NCBI GenBank assembly: GCA_045541735.1 | Contig: JAZQJQ010000132.1 | Span: forward strand, 1-28,753 | Reading direction: 5' to 3' | From: RUG12395 sp045541735 | GTDB lineage: Bacteria; Bacillota; Clostridia; Oscillospirales; CAG-272 | Length of the DNA: 28,753 bases | Part shown: piece by piece, positions 6,065 to 14,628 of the stretch | Layout: the number at the start of each line of letters is the position of its first letter | Position numbering within the stretch: position 1 is the first letter of the stretch | Made by a program: the position numbers and the translations under genes | Notes under the pieces: generated by a model | What the model saw: the letters and a program-made list of their open reading frames with translations, nothing else | Told to the model about the DNA's origin: nothing | The model's database searches: none

Positions 6065-7249
6065 TTACTTGGAAAGGAACTCCACGGTCTTGCGTGCGAC
6101 CATAAGCTCCTCGTTTGTTTTGAGCACGTATACGGCTACCTTGCTTCCGTCGGCTGTTATCTTGCCGTCGGAGCTGCGTTCAAGCTCCTTCGCGTTCAGC
6201 TCAACGCCGAGCCAAGCGAGGCGCTTCAGTACCGCGGTGCGTACCTTGTGGCTGTGCTGGCCTATCCCTCCGGTGAAGGCGATGGCATCCAGTCCTTCCA
6301 TATAAGCGGAGAACATACCGATATATCCTACGATATTATCGACGAATGCATCGATCGCAAGCTGTGCGTTTTTGTTTCCGTCCTCGGCGGCGGCGATAAC
6401 GTCGCGCAGGTCGTTGGAAACACCGCTTACTCCGAGGAAGCCGCTTTCCTTGGAAAGCTTCTTCATAACCGCATCAAGGCTTCCGTACTTGTTTACAAGC
6501 TCGGGAATGCAGAATACGTCGAAATCGCCCACACGGTTGTTATGGAACAGACCGCTCTGGGGAGTTGCGCCCATAGAGGAAGCAACGCTTTCGCCGTCCT
6601 TTATTGCGCAAATGGAGGAGGAACCGCCGAGGTGTACGGATACCACCTTCGCCGCCTTAGGCTCAAGCTCCTTCATCGTCATACCGATGTAGCTGTGGGA
6701 GGAGCCGTGGAAGCCGTAACGGCGTATGCCCATCTCGTTCTTCCATTCGGTAGGAACGCCGTAGGTAACGCGCTCCTCGGGAATGGTAGCGTGGAAGCTG
6801 GTCTCAAAGTATGCTACCTGCTTGAGATCGGGCCAACGCTCGGAAACCTGCTTCATCATATTGATATAGATGGGGTTGTGAGCGGGAGCAAAGGAAACAA
6901 ACTTCTCCTGCTTTGCGATAAGCTCGTCGGTGACGAGCTGTGCGCCCTTGAGGGCACCGCAGTGAACTGCCTTGTAGCCTACTGCATCAAGCTCGTCAAG
7001 ACCGTTAACTATGCCTGCCTCGGTAAGCGCATCCATAAGAAGCGCAAATGCATCGCCGTGTACCTTACAGTCACAAGCGCCCTTGACGGTGTTTTCTCCT
7101 GTAGAGATGCTGTATGCACCGCCGGCAGTGCCGATATTCTCGATCTCGCCGGTAGCGAGCACCTTTTCGTTGTTTGCAAAATCGAAAAGCTTAAACTTGA
7201 AGCTGGTGGAGCCTAGGTTAAGCACGATTACGTTGCGAATTTCTTTCAT
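6065..7249 (-). CDS. Acetate kinase family acyl-phosphate kinase, divergent
   Basis: A 394-residue ASKHA-fold kinase. Family enzymes catalyse acyl phosphate + ADP = carboxylate + ATP. Conserved parts are Asn11 and Ser14/Ser16 in VLNLGSTSFKF, His124 in APAHNP, His181 in YGFHGSSHSY, Arg239 in NNRVGDFD, and the C-terminal TNEELMVAR. Differences from typical AckA are Lys93 where Arg91 is expected, Glu149 for the catalytic Asp148 (YFETSFH versus FDTAFH), and HLGGSSS for HLGNGSS. It is the last gene of the nine-gene operon, directly after FdrA and DUF1116, the position a carbamate kinase takes in E. coli. No phosphotransacetylase gene is nearby. I therefore suspect an acyl phosphate other than acetyl phosphate. 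ATG at 7249 is preceded by GAGG. Confidence 0.9.
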   Translation of the reverse strand: MKEIRNVIVLNLGSTSFKFKLFDFANNEKVLATGEIENIGTAGGAYSISTGENTVKGACDCKVHGDAFALLMDALTEAGIVNGLDELDAVGYKAVHCGALKGAQLVTDELIAKQEKFVSFAPAHNPIYINMMKQVSERWPDLKQVAYFETSFHATIPEERVTYGVPTEWKNEMGIRRYGFHGSSHSYIGMTMKELEPKAAKVVSVHLGGSSSICAIKDGESVASSMGATPQSGLFHNNRVGDFDVFCIPELVNKYGSLDAVMKKLSKESGFLGVSGVSNDLRDVIAAAEDGNKNAQLAIDAFVDNIVGYIGMFSAYMEGLDAIAFTGGIGQHSHKVRTAVLKRLAWLGVELNAKELERSSDGKITADGSKVAVYVLKTNEELMVARKTVEFLSK

Positions 7250-7268
7250 TTTATCCTCTTTTAAGATA

Positions 7269-7313
7269 TTGCCCCGCCTCGCTCCTTGAAGAGGGGCAGG
7301 ACGGGGCAATTTT
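7269..7313. other. Hairpin inside the operon, between DUF1116 and the kinase gene
   Basis: TTGCCCCG (7269-7276) pairs with CGGGGCAA (7302-7309), with further pairing inside. The T-run (TTTTT) lies on the plus-strand side, so it resembles a terminator for antisense transcripts. In operon direction it lacks a T-run and may be a processing or stability element in the 73-bp gap. Confidence 0.55.
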
Positions 7314-7322
7314 TAATGGTGA

Positions 7323-8747
7323 TCAGAGTGTGCCGTATTTCTCAGCAAATCTCTTCATAGCCTTCTCGAAGCAGAGCATGGGAACGCGGGCAGAGCCTGC
7401 ACCCATAAGTCCGCCGGTGTAGTTGAACATACCGCCGTGGATCTCGGGGCAAATGCCGGTCTCGATGACCTTGCGAATGTCGATACCAACGGGAAGGAAG
7501 TCAAAGTCGAGGTTAGGAATGGGGAAGTTGTAGTTACGTGCGATACAGATCTGCTCCATCTCGCGGGAGATGCCGATAGCATCCTTGAGCTTGAGACCGC
7601 GGAGGTTACATACGATGGGAGAAGCACCTGCGGCGATACCGCCCATACCTGCGCACTCAACTACGCAGCTGTCGCCGATCCAGGGAAGCTGATCGCTTTC
7701 CTTAAATGCGGAGGAGGTGTACTTACCCTTCATCATGGGAGCGGGAGCGCAGAACCACTCGTCACCGAGACCTGCAACCTTGATACCGAACTCAACGCCG
7801 TTTCCGCAGATAGCGGTAACCATGGTGGAGTAGGGAGTGCCTACTGCAGAGAGCATAGCCGCACGGCTTGCGCCCTGACCGAAGCAGTGGAAGAATCTGG
7901 GGGTCTCAACGATATAGTCGAGAACCTTCATGATCTTCTCCTTGGGCATATCGAGCTTGAAGAGCTCGGGAAGCACCTTCTTATCGAAGAGGAGGTCGGC
8001 AGCGGTCTGGCGGGTATGGTTCTCGTCACCCATCTGCATAGCCTCTGCAAGAATGGGCTTGGTAGCGAGACCGCCCATATTCTTTGCTACGATAGCCATA
8101 ACGGGGAGAAGCTCCTCGCGCATATACTTGAGGTAATCTGCGATCTCCTGACTGTAGAGACCCCAGCCGCAGAATCCGCCCTGGTTGGGTCCCTCTGCGG
8201 GGAAGGTTGCAGCTATCTTGCCGGTAGCGCGGTCCTCGGTAACTATCATTGCCACACTCTTGGTAATTATACCTGTACCTGCACCAACGGTGTTGGTGTC
8301 AAGTGCGGAGAGAAGCTTGATCTTACCGCTTGTGATAAGCTTCATAGCCTCTTCCTCGTTCTTTGCCCAGCCTTCAAACAGGCAGGCGGAAACGAGACCG
8401 CGGCGGTGGAGCATTACCATATCCTCATGCTCGATCGGAGGACCGGAGTGGATGATGGTGTAATCATCAAGACCCTCAACGACCTCTCCTGCGGGCTTAA
8501 CATCGACCCAGTAGGGCTGAGAGTTGATTACGTAGTTAACTGCAGTTTCGTTTGCAGCGTCGATCTTTGCCTTGATATCGGGTGCGCTGATTGCAGCCTG
8601 AGCGTTTGCAACCTCTGCGTTTACCTTAAAGGGAGGACGCCACTGAAGCTGAGTAGCCTTTACGTTCTGAGATACGAGAGAATCGTAGAAGAACTTGAGG
8701 CCGACGTTGATAACGCGAAGATCGCTGGAATAATTCTTATCTGCCAT
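7323..8747 (-). CDS. DUF1116 family protein (YlbE/AllG-like, oxamic transcarbamylase subunit homolog)
   Basis: A 474-residue protein of the DUF1116 family. Recognisable features are the N-terminal block INVGLKFFYDSL with LQWRPPF, the central MQMGDENHTRQTAADLL, and a glycine-rich C-terminal half (ECAGMGGIAAGAS, GGLMGAGSARVP). In E. coli the homolog YlbE (AllG) works with FdrA (AllF) and YlbF (AllH, DUF2877) as oxamic transcarbamylase, which releases carbamoyl phosphate. FdrA lies directly upstream here (13-bp gap), but no DUF2877 gene is in the window. The ATG at 8747 follows GGGGGAAAG. The substrate here is probably not oxalurate, because the rest of the operon handles sugar acids. Confidence 0.88.
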   Translation of the reverse strand: MADKNYSSDLRVINVGLKFFYDSLVSQNVKATQLQWRPPFKVNAEVANAQAAISAPDIKAKIDAANETAVNYVINSQPYWVDVKPAGEVVEGLDDYTIIHSGPPIEHEDMVMLHRRGLVSACLFEGWAKNEEEAMKLITSGKIKLLSALDTNTVGAGTGIITKSVAMIVTEDRATGKIAATFPAEGPNQGGFCGWGLYSQEIADYLKYMREELLPVMAIVAKNMGGLATKPILAEAMQMGDENHTRQTAADLLFDKKVLPELFKLDMPKEKIMKVLDYIVETPRFFHCFGQGASRAAMLSAVGTPYSTMVTAICGNGVEFGIKVAGLGDEWFCAPAPMMKGKYTSSAFKESDQLPWIGDSCVVECAGMGGIAAGASPIVCNLRGLKLKDAIGISREMEQICIARNYNFPIPNLDFDFLPVGIDIRKVIETGICPEIHGGMFNYTGGLMGAGSARVPMLCFEKAMKRFAEKYGTL

Positions 8748-8760
8748 TGTTCTTTCCCCC

Positions 8761-10299
8761 TTATCTGTTCTCAAGCGCGTTCATAAGTGCGCTTGCGAGC
8801 TTAGTGCTCTGGTAGTTGCTTGCGGTCACGATAACACCTGCATCGCGGAGCATCTGCTCGCAAGCGGGAACATCCTGGGGATCCTCAAGAGATCCGCAGA
8901 TGTTTGCAATAAAGGTGATAGCACCCTTTCTCTCCTCAAGGATCTCCTTGCACGCCTCAGCAAAGGGACGTACGGGATCGAGGTGAACGCCGGGGCCTGC
9001 GATAAAGTCCATCGTTACAACTGCAACGGTAGGATCTGCAAGCTCTTTCTTCAGGCGCTTTAATTTGAGTGCAGGGTCGAAAATGGGGTGGGGAGCCTCA
9101 GCGGTGAAGTCCTCGGCGCCGAGGTCAAGGATGCAGTGGCCGACGCTTACGTCGTGATCGGGGATCTGGTCTGCATACTTAGTCTTGAGGTTGGAGTTGA
9201 GTTTAACACCCTTGTTGTTCTGGGTGTAGTAGATCATTCCTTCCTCGGTGAAGGTGCCGCCGGAGAAGAGTCCGCGAACGTACTTCTGCTCGGGGCCGTA
9301 CTTCTTTATCTCGCGTGCAACTATCTCTTCGATCTCCTTATCGGTAAATCCGAGAGAAGTCTCCTTGCCCGTAGCAAGCTCTACAGCTTTGGTTGCCGCA
9401 TCCTGAAGAGTGAAGGTGGGATGTACGTTGTGACCTGCGAAAAGGCTTTCGTCGCTTCCGAGGAACATTGCAACAACGGGCTTGCGGAGGTTATCTGCTT
9501 CGCCGAGGATCTTAGCCATAACGGTAAGGTCTGCAAGCTTGGAAACGAGAACGATTACCTGGGTATCGGGGTCTGCTTCAAGGCGCTTCATGCCTGCAAG
9601 CATGGTGATACCGCCTATCTGAGGAAGAAGGTCGTGTCCGCCGGTACCGATGATGGAGGAAACGCCGAGACCGCATTTTTCAATGAGGCAGGCAACCTCC
9701 TGAGCGCCGGAGCCGGAAGCGGCTACGATACCTACGGGGCCGGGACGAACGATGGAGCCTGCAGCAAGAGCCACGCCCTTGATAAGACCGACACCGCAGT
9801 CGGGACCCATAACGAGACGGCCGCGCTCTGCACCGAACTGCTTAACTTCAAGCTCCTCCTCAAGACTTACGTTATCGGAGAAGATGAATACGTCAAGACC
9901 CATAGCAAGTGCACGCTTTGCTTCTGCTGCAGCGTACTCGCCGGGAAGAGAGATCTGAGCGAGATCATAGCCGTCCTCGCGGAGGTCGATTTCGGAAAGA
10001 GATTTGTAAACTACTGCATCCTCGTCGCCCACGTTCTTGTGGTCGATGATGTCCATCATAAGCTTGAACGCCTCAGCAAGCTTTTCCTCGGTATCTGCGG
10101 TGCAGGCAAGGATAAGGTCATTGGGGGTAGCATCCTCGGGGATGGTGTAACCAAGCTCAACAAGAACCTCGATATTTGCGGGGGTGCACATTGCAACCTC
10201 GGAGTTTTCAATGCCTCCGAGAGCCGTTACCTTGTCGCCGATACCCATAAGGGAAACGGAGTCAACGTAGCGGTTTTTCTTGAGTTGAATTTTTTTCAT
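8761..10299 (-). CDS. fdrA: FdrA family protein (acyl-CoA synthetase/transcarbamylase-like)
   Basis: A 512-residue homolog of FdrA, which resembles the succinyl-CoA synthetase alpha subunit. Visible are a Rossmann-type block with VMGPDCG (about 164-170), GPVGIVAASGSGAQE (188-201) and GTGGHDLLP (218-226), then a second ligase-like half with FSGGTFTEEG, HPIFDP and FIAGPGVHLDP. FdrA was named from a fdrA suppressor of ftsH dominant negatives and later linked to oxamic transcarbamylase (AllF) in E. coli. GAGGAA precedes the ATG, and the gap from the flavoprotein gene is 20 bp. With DUF1116 it probably forms a two-subunit acyl transfer or cleavage enzyme; the acyl group is unknown. Confidence 0.88.
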   Translation of the reverse strand: MKKIQLKKNRYVDSVSLMGIGDKVTALGGIENSEVAMCTPANIEVLVELGYTIPEDATPNDLILACTADTEEKLAEAFKLMMDIIDHKNVGDEDAVVYKSLSEIDLREDGYDLAQISLPGEYAAAEAKRALAMGLDVFIFSDNVSLEEELEVKQFGAERGRLVMGPDCGVGLIKGVALAAGSIVRPGPVGIVAASGSGAQEVACLIEKCGLGVSSIIGTGGHDLLPQIGGITMLAGMKRLEADPDTQVIVLVSKLADLTVMAKILGEADNLRKPVVAMFLGSDESLFAGHNVHPTFTLQDAATKAVELATGKETSLGFTDKEIEEIVAREIKKYGPEQKYVRGLFSGGTFTEEGMIYYTQNNKGVKLNSNLKTKYADQIPDHDVSVGHCILDLGAEDFTAEAPHPIFDPALKLKRLKKELADPTVAVVTMDFIAGPGVHLDPVRPFAEACKEILEERKGAITFIANICGSLEDPQDVPACEQMLRDAGVIVTASNYQSTKLASALMNALENR

Positions 10300-10319
10300 A
10301 TCGTTCCTCTAATTTAGAT

Positions 10320-11963
10320 TTAGATATTTTTACAGTCTGCCTTCATAGCGCCGTTTTCGCCGAGAGATACGACGGTGCGGTACTTAACTGACTCGGGATC
10401 CGCGTCAGGGCAGTCGGTACGCACGTGACAGCCGCAGCTCTCATTACGCAGGAGCGCGGAGTGTGCAAGTGCCAAAGCGGTAATGAGATCGTTTTCCAGA
10501 CGGAGAAGCTTAACGATGCCCCAGAAGGGAATGGCGGTGGAAAGACCGCGAACCTCAAAAAGAAGCGCGTTAAGTCTTTCGATGGCCTTTTCAATAGCTG
10601 CACCGTTGCGGAGTACGTTAAGATCCTCGGAAAGAATGGTTCCGAGTTCTGCGCGTATAGCGTCTGCTCTGCCGGGAACGGGAGGAATACCCTCGCGGTT
10701 TACGATGGCATCTGCCTGATCCATACAGGGCACGTACTCTGTCTGCGCATTTTCTTCAAGATATTTACAAGCGCTTTCGCCGGCGATATTACCGAAAACG
10801 AGGATCTCAAGACCTGCGTTTCCGCCAACGCGGTTAGCGCCGTGTATTCCGCCTACCGCCTCGCCGCATGCGTAAAGTCCCTCAAGACCCTTAACGGAGC
10901 AGTCGCTGTTTATTACAACGCCGCCGAGAGAGGTGTGGGGAGCGGGAGCTATCTCGAAGGGAGTGGTTGCAATATCGATTCCTACGTCGGCATAGCGCTT
11001 AACGTATGAGGGGTAGAGGGAATCAAGCTTTTCTCTGCCTACACCGGTAGCATCAAAGAATACGCCGCCGTTTTCGGTGCCTCTGCCTTCCGCTATCTCG
11101 CGGAAGATGCAACGCGCCTGAACGTCCTTGTTTACGCACTCGGCATCCTCGGAATAATTGAGCATAAAGCGCTCACCCTTTGCGTTTTTGAGAACTGCGC
11201 CCTCAAAATACATAGTGGTGATAACGCTCTTGCCTCTGAGAGCGGCGGGAGCGACTGCCGCACTGGGTTCAAACTGGATGAACTCCATATCGGTAAGCTC
11301 CGCACCTGCGTAGTAAGCCGATGCAACACCGTCGCCGCCGATATCGGCAGAGTTGGTGGAGAAGGGGTAGATATTGCAGAAGCCGCCGCAGGCAAGGACC
11401 ACTACGTCGGCAACGTAAACCGAGAACACCTCGTTTGTGTAATCGGCAACAACGGCTCCGATCACTCTGCCGTCCTTTTTGAGGAAACGGAGAGCGCGAG
11501 TGTTATCCTTAAAGTATACGGTGGGGTTAGCCTCAAGCTCGCGCTTGATGGCGTTCATAATAGCAACGCCGGTGTGGTTGCCCGCGCTTGCAACGCGGGG
11601 AACGCTTGCGCCGAGGGGACGGAGCAGGGAATAGCTTCCGTCTGCGTTGCGGTCAAATTCAATGCCAAGATCCTTCAAAACGGGGATAAGCTCGGGAGCC
11701 TTGCTGCAAAGAGTGGTGGCAAGGGAAACATCGCACTGTCCGCGTCCGCTTACCAAAGTATCCTTCAGAAACAGCTCAACGCTGTCCTCGGGGTGAAGGG
11801 GCATATTGAAGCCGTGAACGTACGGAGAAGCGCCGACACCCGTACCGAGTATCGCAATGCTTCTGCCCTTGGTCTCGGCTAAGCGGCGTGCCGCCACGAG
11901 TCCGGAAATACCGGACCCGATGACGAGCGCGTCAAACGTTTGAATATTGATGTTTTTAGGCAT
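10320..11963 (-). CDS. FAD-dependent oxidoreductase, fumarate reductase/L-aspartate oxidase (FrdA/NadB) family
   Basis: A 547-residue flavoprotein. The dinucleotide fold is VIGSGISGLVAARR with GSGISG at 16-21. The FAD and active-site blocks are PHTSLGGVV (His343), LYACGEAVGGIHGANRVGG (Arg378) and KDVQARCIFREI. The family block normally read as QFHPT is QFEPS here (Glu232), so a substrate-binding His is replaced and the substrate is unlikely to be plain succinate or fumarate. The C-terminus keeps the family's RNESCGCHVRTDCP. No iron-sulfur or membrane-anchor partner is encoded beside it, so it should be soluble. The gap from the dehydratase stop is four bases. It probably oxidises or reduces an intermediate of the operon's sugar-acid route. 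Confidence 0.88.
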   Translation of the reverse strand: MPKNINIQTFDALVIGSGISGLVAARRLAETKGRSIAILGTGVGASPYVHGFNMPLHPEDSVELFLKDTLVSGRGQCDVSLATTLCSKAPELIPVLKDLGIEFDRNADGSYSLLRPLGASVPRVASAGNHTGVAIMNAIKRELEANPTVYFKDNTRALRFLKKDGRVIGAVVADYTNEVFSVYVADVVVLACGGFCNIYPFSTNSADIGGDGVASAYYAGAELTDMEFIQFEPSAAVAPAALRGKSVITTMYFEGAVLKNAKGERFMLNYSEDAECVNKDVQARCIFREIAEGRGTENGGVFFDATGVGREKLDSLYPSYVKRYADVGIDIATTPFEIAPAPHTSLGGVVINSDCSVKGLEGLYACGEAVGGIHGANRVGGNAGLEILVFGNIAGESACKYLEENAQTEYVPCMDQADAIVNREGIPPVPGRADAIRAELGTILSEDLNVLRNGAAIEKAIERLNALLFEVRGLSTAIPFWGIVKLLRLENDLITALALAHSALLRNESCGCHVRTDCPDADPESVKYRTVVSLGENGAMKADCKNI

Positions 11964-11967
11964 TTTA

Positions 11968-13656
11968 TCAAACTTCCCAAATACCGCCGGCTGCCATAGA
12001 GCCTACGTTCTTTACGAAGAGGTTGAGGAATCTGGGGTAGTTGTTTGCGGGGAACTCGAAGTGGAACTTAGCAAGACGAGCTGCCTTCTCCTCCTCGGAG
12101 ATGCAGAGGTCGATTCTTCTGCCGAGAACGTCGATCTCGATCATATCGCCTTCCTCTACGATGCCGAGAGGTCCGCCGAGAGCTGCCTCGGGAGAAACGT
12201 AACCAACGGAAAGTCCGGAGGAACCGCCGGAGAAACGGCCGTCGGTGATAACTGCGCAGGAGGTGAAGAGACCGGGATGACCCTTGAGCTCTTCCTGGAA
12301 GGTGAATGCGGTGGTACCGAAACGAGCCTTGAGGCCGAGGTAACGGATAACGCAAGCATCACCCTCGTTGATCTTGCCGGTGCGGAGCGCGGTAAGAGCG
12401 TCATCGAGGTTATCGAATACTCTTGCCTTGCCCTTGTAGCCGGTCATAAGGTTTTCCGGAACTGCAGCGATCTTGATGATAGCTCCCTCAGGTGCGAGAG
12501 AACCGTAAAGAACGCCGATACCGGGCTCGGTCATAACAGGGTTGTCAAGGGTACGGATAACGTCGTCGTTCCAAACTCTTGCATCCTTAACGTTCTCGGC
12601 AAGGGTCTTACCGGTAACGGTCATAACGCTGCCGTCGAGCTTGGGAAGGAGGTTCTTGAGCATAGCAGTCATACCGCCTGCCATATCGAAGTCCTTAACG
12701 TTGTACATACCGGAAGGTGCGAGGTGGGAGAGAAGAGGAACGTCGTTGGATGCCTCGTCGAAGTACTTCCACCACGGGATATCGGTGTATCCGCACTCGT
12801 GGGCGATAGCGGGAATGTGGAGAATGAGGTTGGAGGAAGCAGCAACAGCCATATCAAGCTTAATTGCGTTCTTAATAGCCTCAACGCTCATGATCTGACG
12901 TGCGGTGATGCCCTCGTCGAGAAGGTTCATGATCTGGAGACCTGCCTCGTATGCGCACTTGTAGATAGCAGAGCCTGCAGCGCACATGGAGGAGTTGTTG
13001 GGAAGTGTCATACCGAGAGCCTCGGCGATCATACACATGGAGTTAGCGGTGGTCATAGAGGTGCATCCGCCGCAGATACCCCAGCTGTGAGCGATAAGAT
13101 CGTTGTACTCGTCCATATCCATAAGGCCCTTCTGAGCGGTACCAACCTTATCCTGTGCGTGAATGTGGAGAACTTCCTTACCGCGGTTGATACCGAGAGG
13201 CATATAACCGCCGGTAACGATGATGGTAGGAATATCAAGACGTGCAGCTGCCATCAGGTAACCGGGAACGATGGAGTCGCAGGTACAAAGCATAACCATA
13301 GCGTCGAAGAAGTTACCCTCAACGGAGATCTCGACCTGGTCAGCGATGGAGTTACGGGAAGGAACCTCTATGTACTTGGGATCCTTGAGTACCATACCGT
13401 CGCAGATACCGGTGGTCATAACCTCAAGGGGAAGACCGCCTGCCTCGCGAACACCCTGCTTAACTCTCTGAGCGAGCTTGTCGAGGTGAACGTGGCCGGG
13501 GTTGTACTCGTTCCAGGAGTTTACGATACCGATAAGGGGGCGGTGGATCTCTTCCTCGGTATAACCCATACCGAGCATAAGACCGCGGCGGCACTCTTCA
13601 GCTTCGCCGAACTCCCAGCAGGATCTCATGTCTTCATACTTTTTCTTTTTAAGCAT
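11968..13656 (-). CDS. IlvD/Edd family dehydratase (probable sugar-acid dehydratase)
   Basis: A 562-residue Fe-S dehydratase that removes water from 2,3-dihydroxy acids to give 2-keto-3-deoxy acids. Cluster ligand Cys126 is in CTCDSIVPG and Cys198 in ICGGCTSMTTANSM. The first motif is PGH (53-55), as in E. coli IlvD, and not the PCH/TCN form of [2Fe-2S] members. The C-terminal catalytic block ITDGRFSGGSSGLSVGYVSPEA is present. Automatic annotation may call it dihydroxy-acid dehydratase for branched amino acids. The neighbours (SDR, KDG-type kinase, KDPG-type aldolase) argue instead for an aldonate or similar sugar acid. GTGAGG lies before the ATG, and the 57-bp gap from the SDR gene is AT-rich. 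Confidence 0.88.
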   Translation of the reverse strand: MLKKKKYEDMRSCWEFGEAEECRRGLMLGMGYTEEEIHRPLIGIVNSWNEYNPGHVHLDKLAQRVKQGVREAGGLPLEVMTTGICDGMVLKDPKYIEVPSRNSIADQVEISVEGNFFDAMVMLCTCDSIVPGYLMAAARLDIPTIIVTGGYMPLGINRGKEVLHIHAQDKVGTAQKGLMDMDEYNDLIAHSWGICGGCTSMTTANSMCMIAEALGMTLPNNSSMCAAGSAIYKCAYEAGLQIMNLLDEGITARQIMSVEAIKNAIKLDMAVAASSNLILHIPAIAHECGYTDIPWWKYFDEASNDVPLLSHLAPSGMYNVKDFDMAGGMTAMLKNLLPKLDGSVMTVTGKTLAENVKDARVWNDDVIRTLDNPVMTEPGIGVLYGSLAPEGAIIKIAAVPENLMTGYKGKARVFDNLDDALTALRTGKINEGDACVIRYLGLKARFGTTAFTFQEELKGHPGLFTSCAVITDGRFSGGSSGLSVGYVSPEAALGGPLGIVEEGDMIEIDVLGRRIDLCISEEEKAARLAKFHFEFPANNYPRFLNLFVKNVGSMAAGGIWEV

Positions 13657-13714
13657 TGTTTTTTACCTCACTTTGAATTTGTATGTAAAATTTTAATTTT
13701 TTAAATATTACTTA

Positions 13715-14596
13715 TTACTTATTGAGGGTCATCTCTGCAAGCTCCTCGAGGGAGGGCTTGATAGCTTTGGAAACGTCGGGCTTGATGTCGTAAGCGTTAA
13801 CGGGGTTGCCGTCGTCAAGCATCTTGTCGATGCATCCGTCAACAGACTGACCGCCGTCGATAACGAAGGTCTGGCCTACGATGAAGCGGCTCTTGGTCTT
13901 GTCGGCGAGGAAGAGCATCATGGGCGTGATGTCGTCAACGTTGCCGAGGAAGCCTGCGGGGATCTTGCGGAGGAAGCCGTCGCGGAGGTCGGATTCGTCA
14001 TATCTGTCGGTAGCCTTGGTGGTGATAAAGCCGGGGGCGATACCGTTTACGTTGATGCCGTAGTGGATAGCCTCAATACCGAGGTTCTTGGTGAACATGT
14101 TAAGACCTGCCTTAGCAGCTGCGTAGGGAAGGGTCTTTCTTCTTACCCACGGAATCGTACCGTGAACGGAGCTTACGTTGATGATAGAGCCCTCGATCTT
14201 GTTCTCGATCATATTGATCATTGCGTAGTGGGAAAGGTATGCAGCAGCATTGAGGTTGAGGTCGATCTGAGAATCCCAGTAATCCATAGGCATCTTCTCA
14301 AATCCGCCGAGAGGCATCTTGAGTGCTCCGCCTGCGTTATTGATGAGCACGTCGATGGTGCCGAATTTAGCGAGGAAGTCCTCCATCATCTTCTTGCAGA
14401 CGTCGTGCTCGCCTACGTTGCCGCCGAGGACGATGGTCTGAACACCGTAGCGCTCGCACTTAGCGGCTATCTTCATAGCGCCGTCGGGATTGGTGTTGTA
14501 GGTTACGCCTACGTTGTAGCCTTCCTTTGCGAATGCGATAGCGGCAGCCGCGCCGATACCGTTGGAAGAGCCGGTAATAAGAACGTTCTTGCTCAT
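13715..14596 (-). CDS. Short-chain dehydrogenase/reductase (SDR), classical type
   Basis: A 293-residue NAD(P)-dependent oxidoreductase. The cofactor motif is TGSSNGIG (8-15), followed by NNAG at 86-89, the catalytic Ser in NVSSVHG (142-143), and Tyr158-X3-Lys162 in LPYAAAKAG. A C-terminal tail of about 40 residues extends beyond the usual 250 or so. In context it probably oxidises a sugar or sugar acid, or reduces a keto group, at the head of the route. The ATG at 14596 is preferred over an upstream in-frame extension because AAGGAG lies before it and the extension overlaps the upstream gene's coding end. Confidence 0.9.
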   Translation of the reverse strand: MSKNVLITGSSNGIGAAAAIAFAKEGYNVGVTYNTNPDGAMKIAAKCERYGVQTIVLGGNVGEHDVCKKMMEDFLAKFGTIDVLINNAGGALKMPLGGFEKMPMDYWDSQIDLNLNAAAYLSHYAMINMIENKIEGSIINVSSVHGTIPWVRRKTLPYAAAKAGLNMFTKNLGIEAIHYGINVNGIAPGFITTKATDRYDESDLRDGFLRKIPAGFLGNVDDITPMMLFLADKTKSRFIVGQTFVIDGGQSVDGCIDKMLDDGNPVNAYDIKPDVSKAIKPSLEELAEMTLNK

Positions 14597-14628
14597 TGTT
14601 TCGGTTTCTCCTTGTTGTATGTGTTTTG

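Noticed and set aside
13480..13530. Apparent loss of the first Fe-S cysteine in the IlvD/Edd protein (PGH where sugar-acid dehydratases have PCH)
   Set aside because: E. coli IlvD also has PGH at this place, so it marks the [4Fe-4S] branch and is not a defect.
11947..13704. Very long plus-strand open frames opposite the nine-gene operon (also 15546-17231, 7437-8786, 9088-10317 and 6248-7216)
   Set aside because: They are mirrors of the real minus-strand genes, kept open by biased codon use. The products are rich in Cys, His and Gly runs with no family motif, and the genes opposite carry full catalytic motifs.
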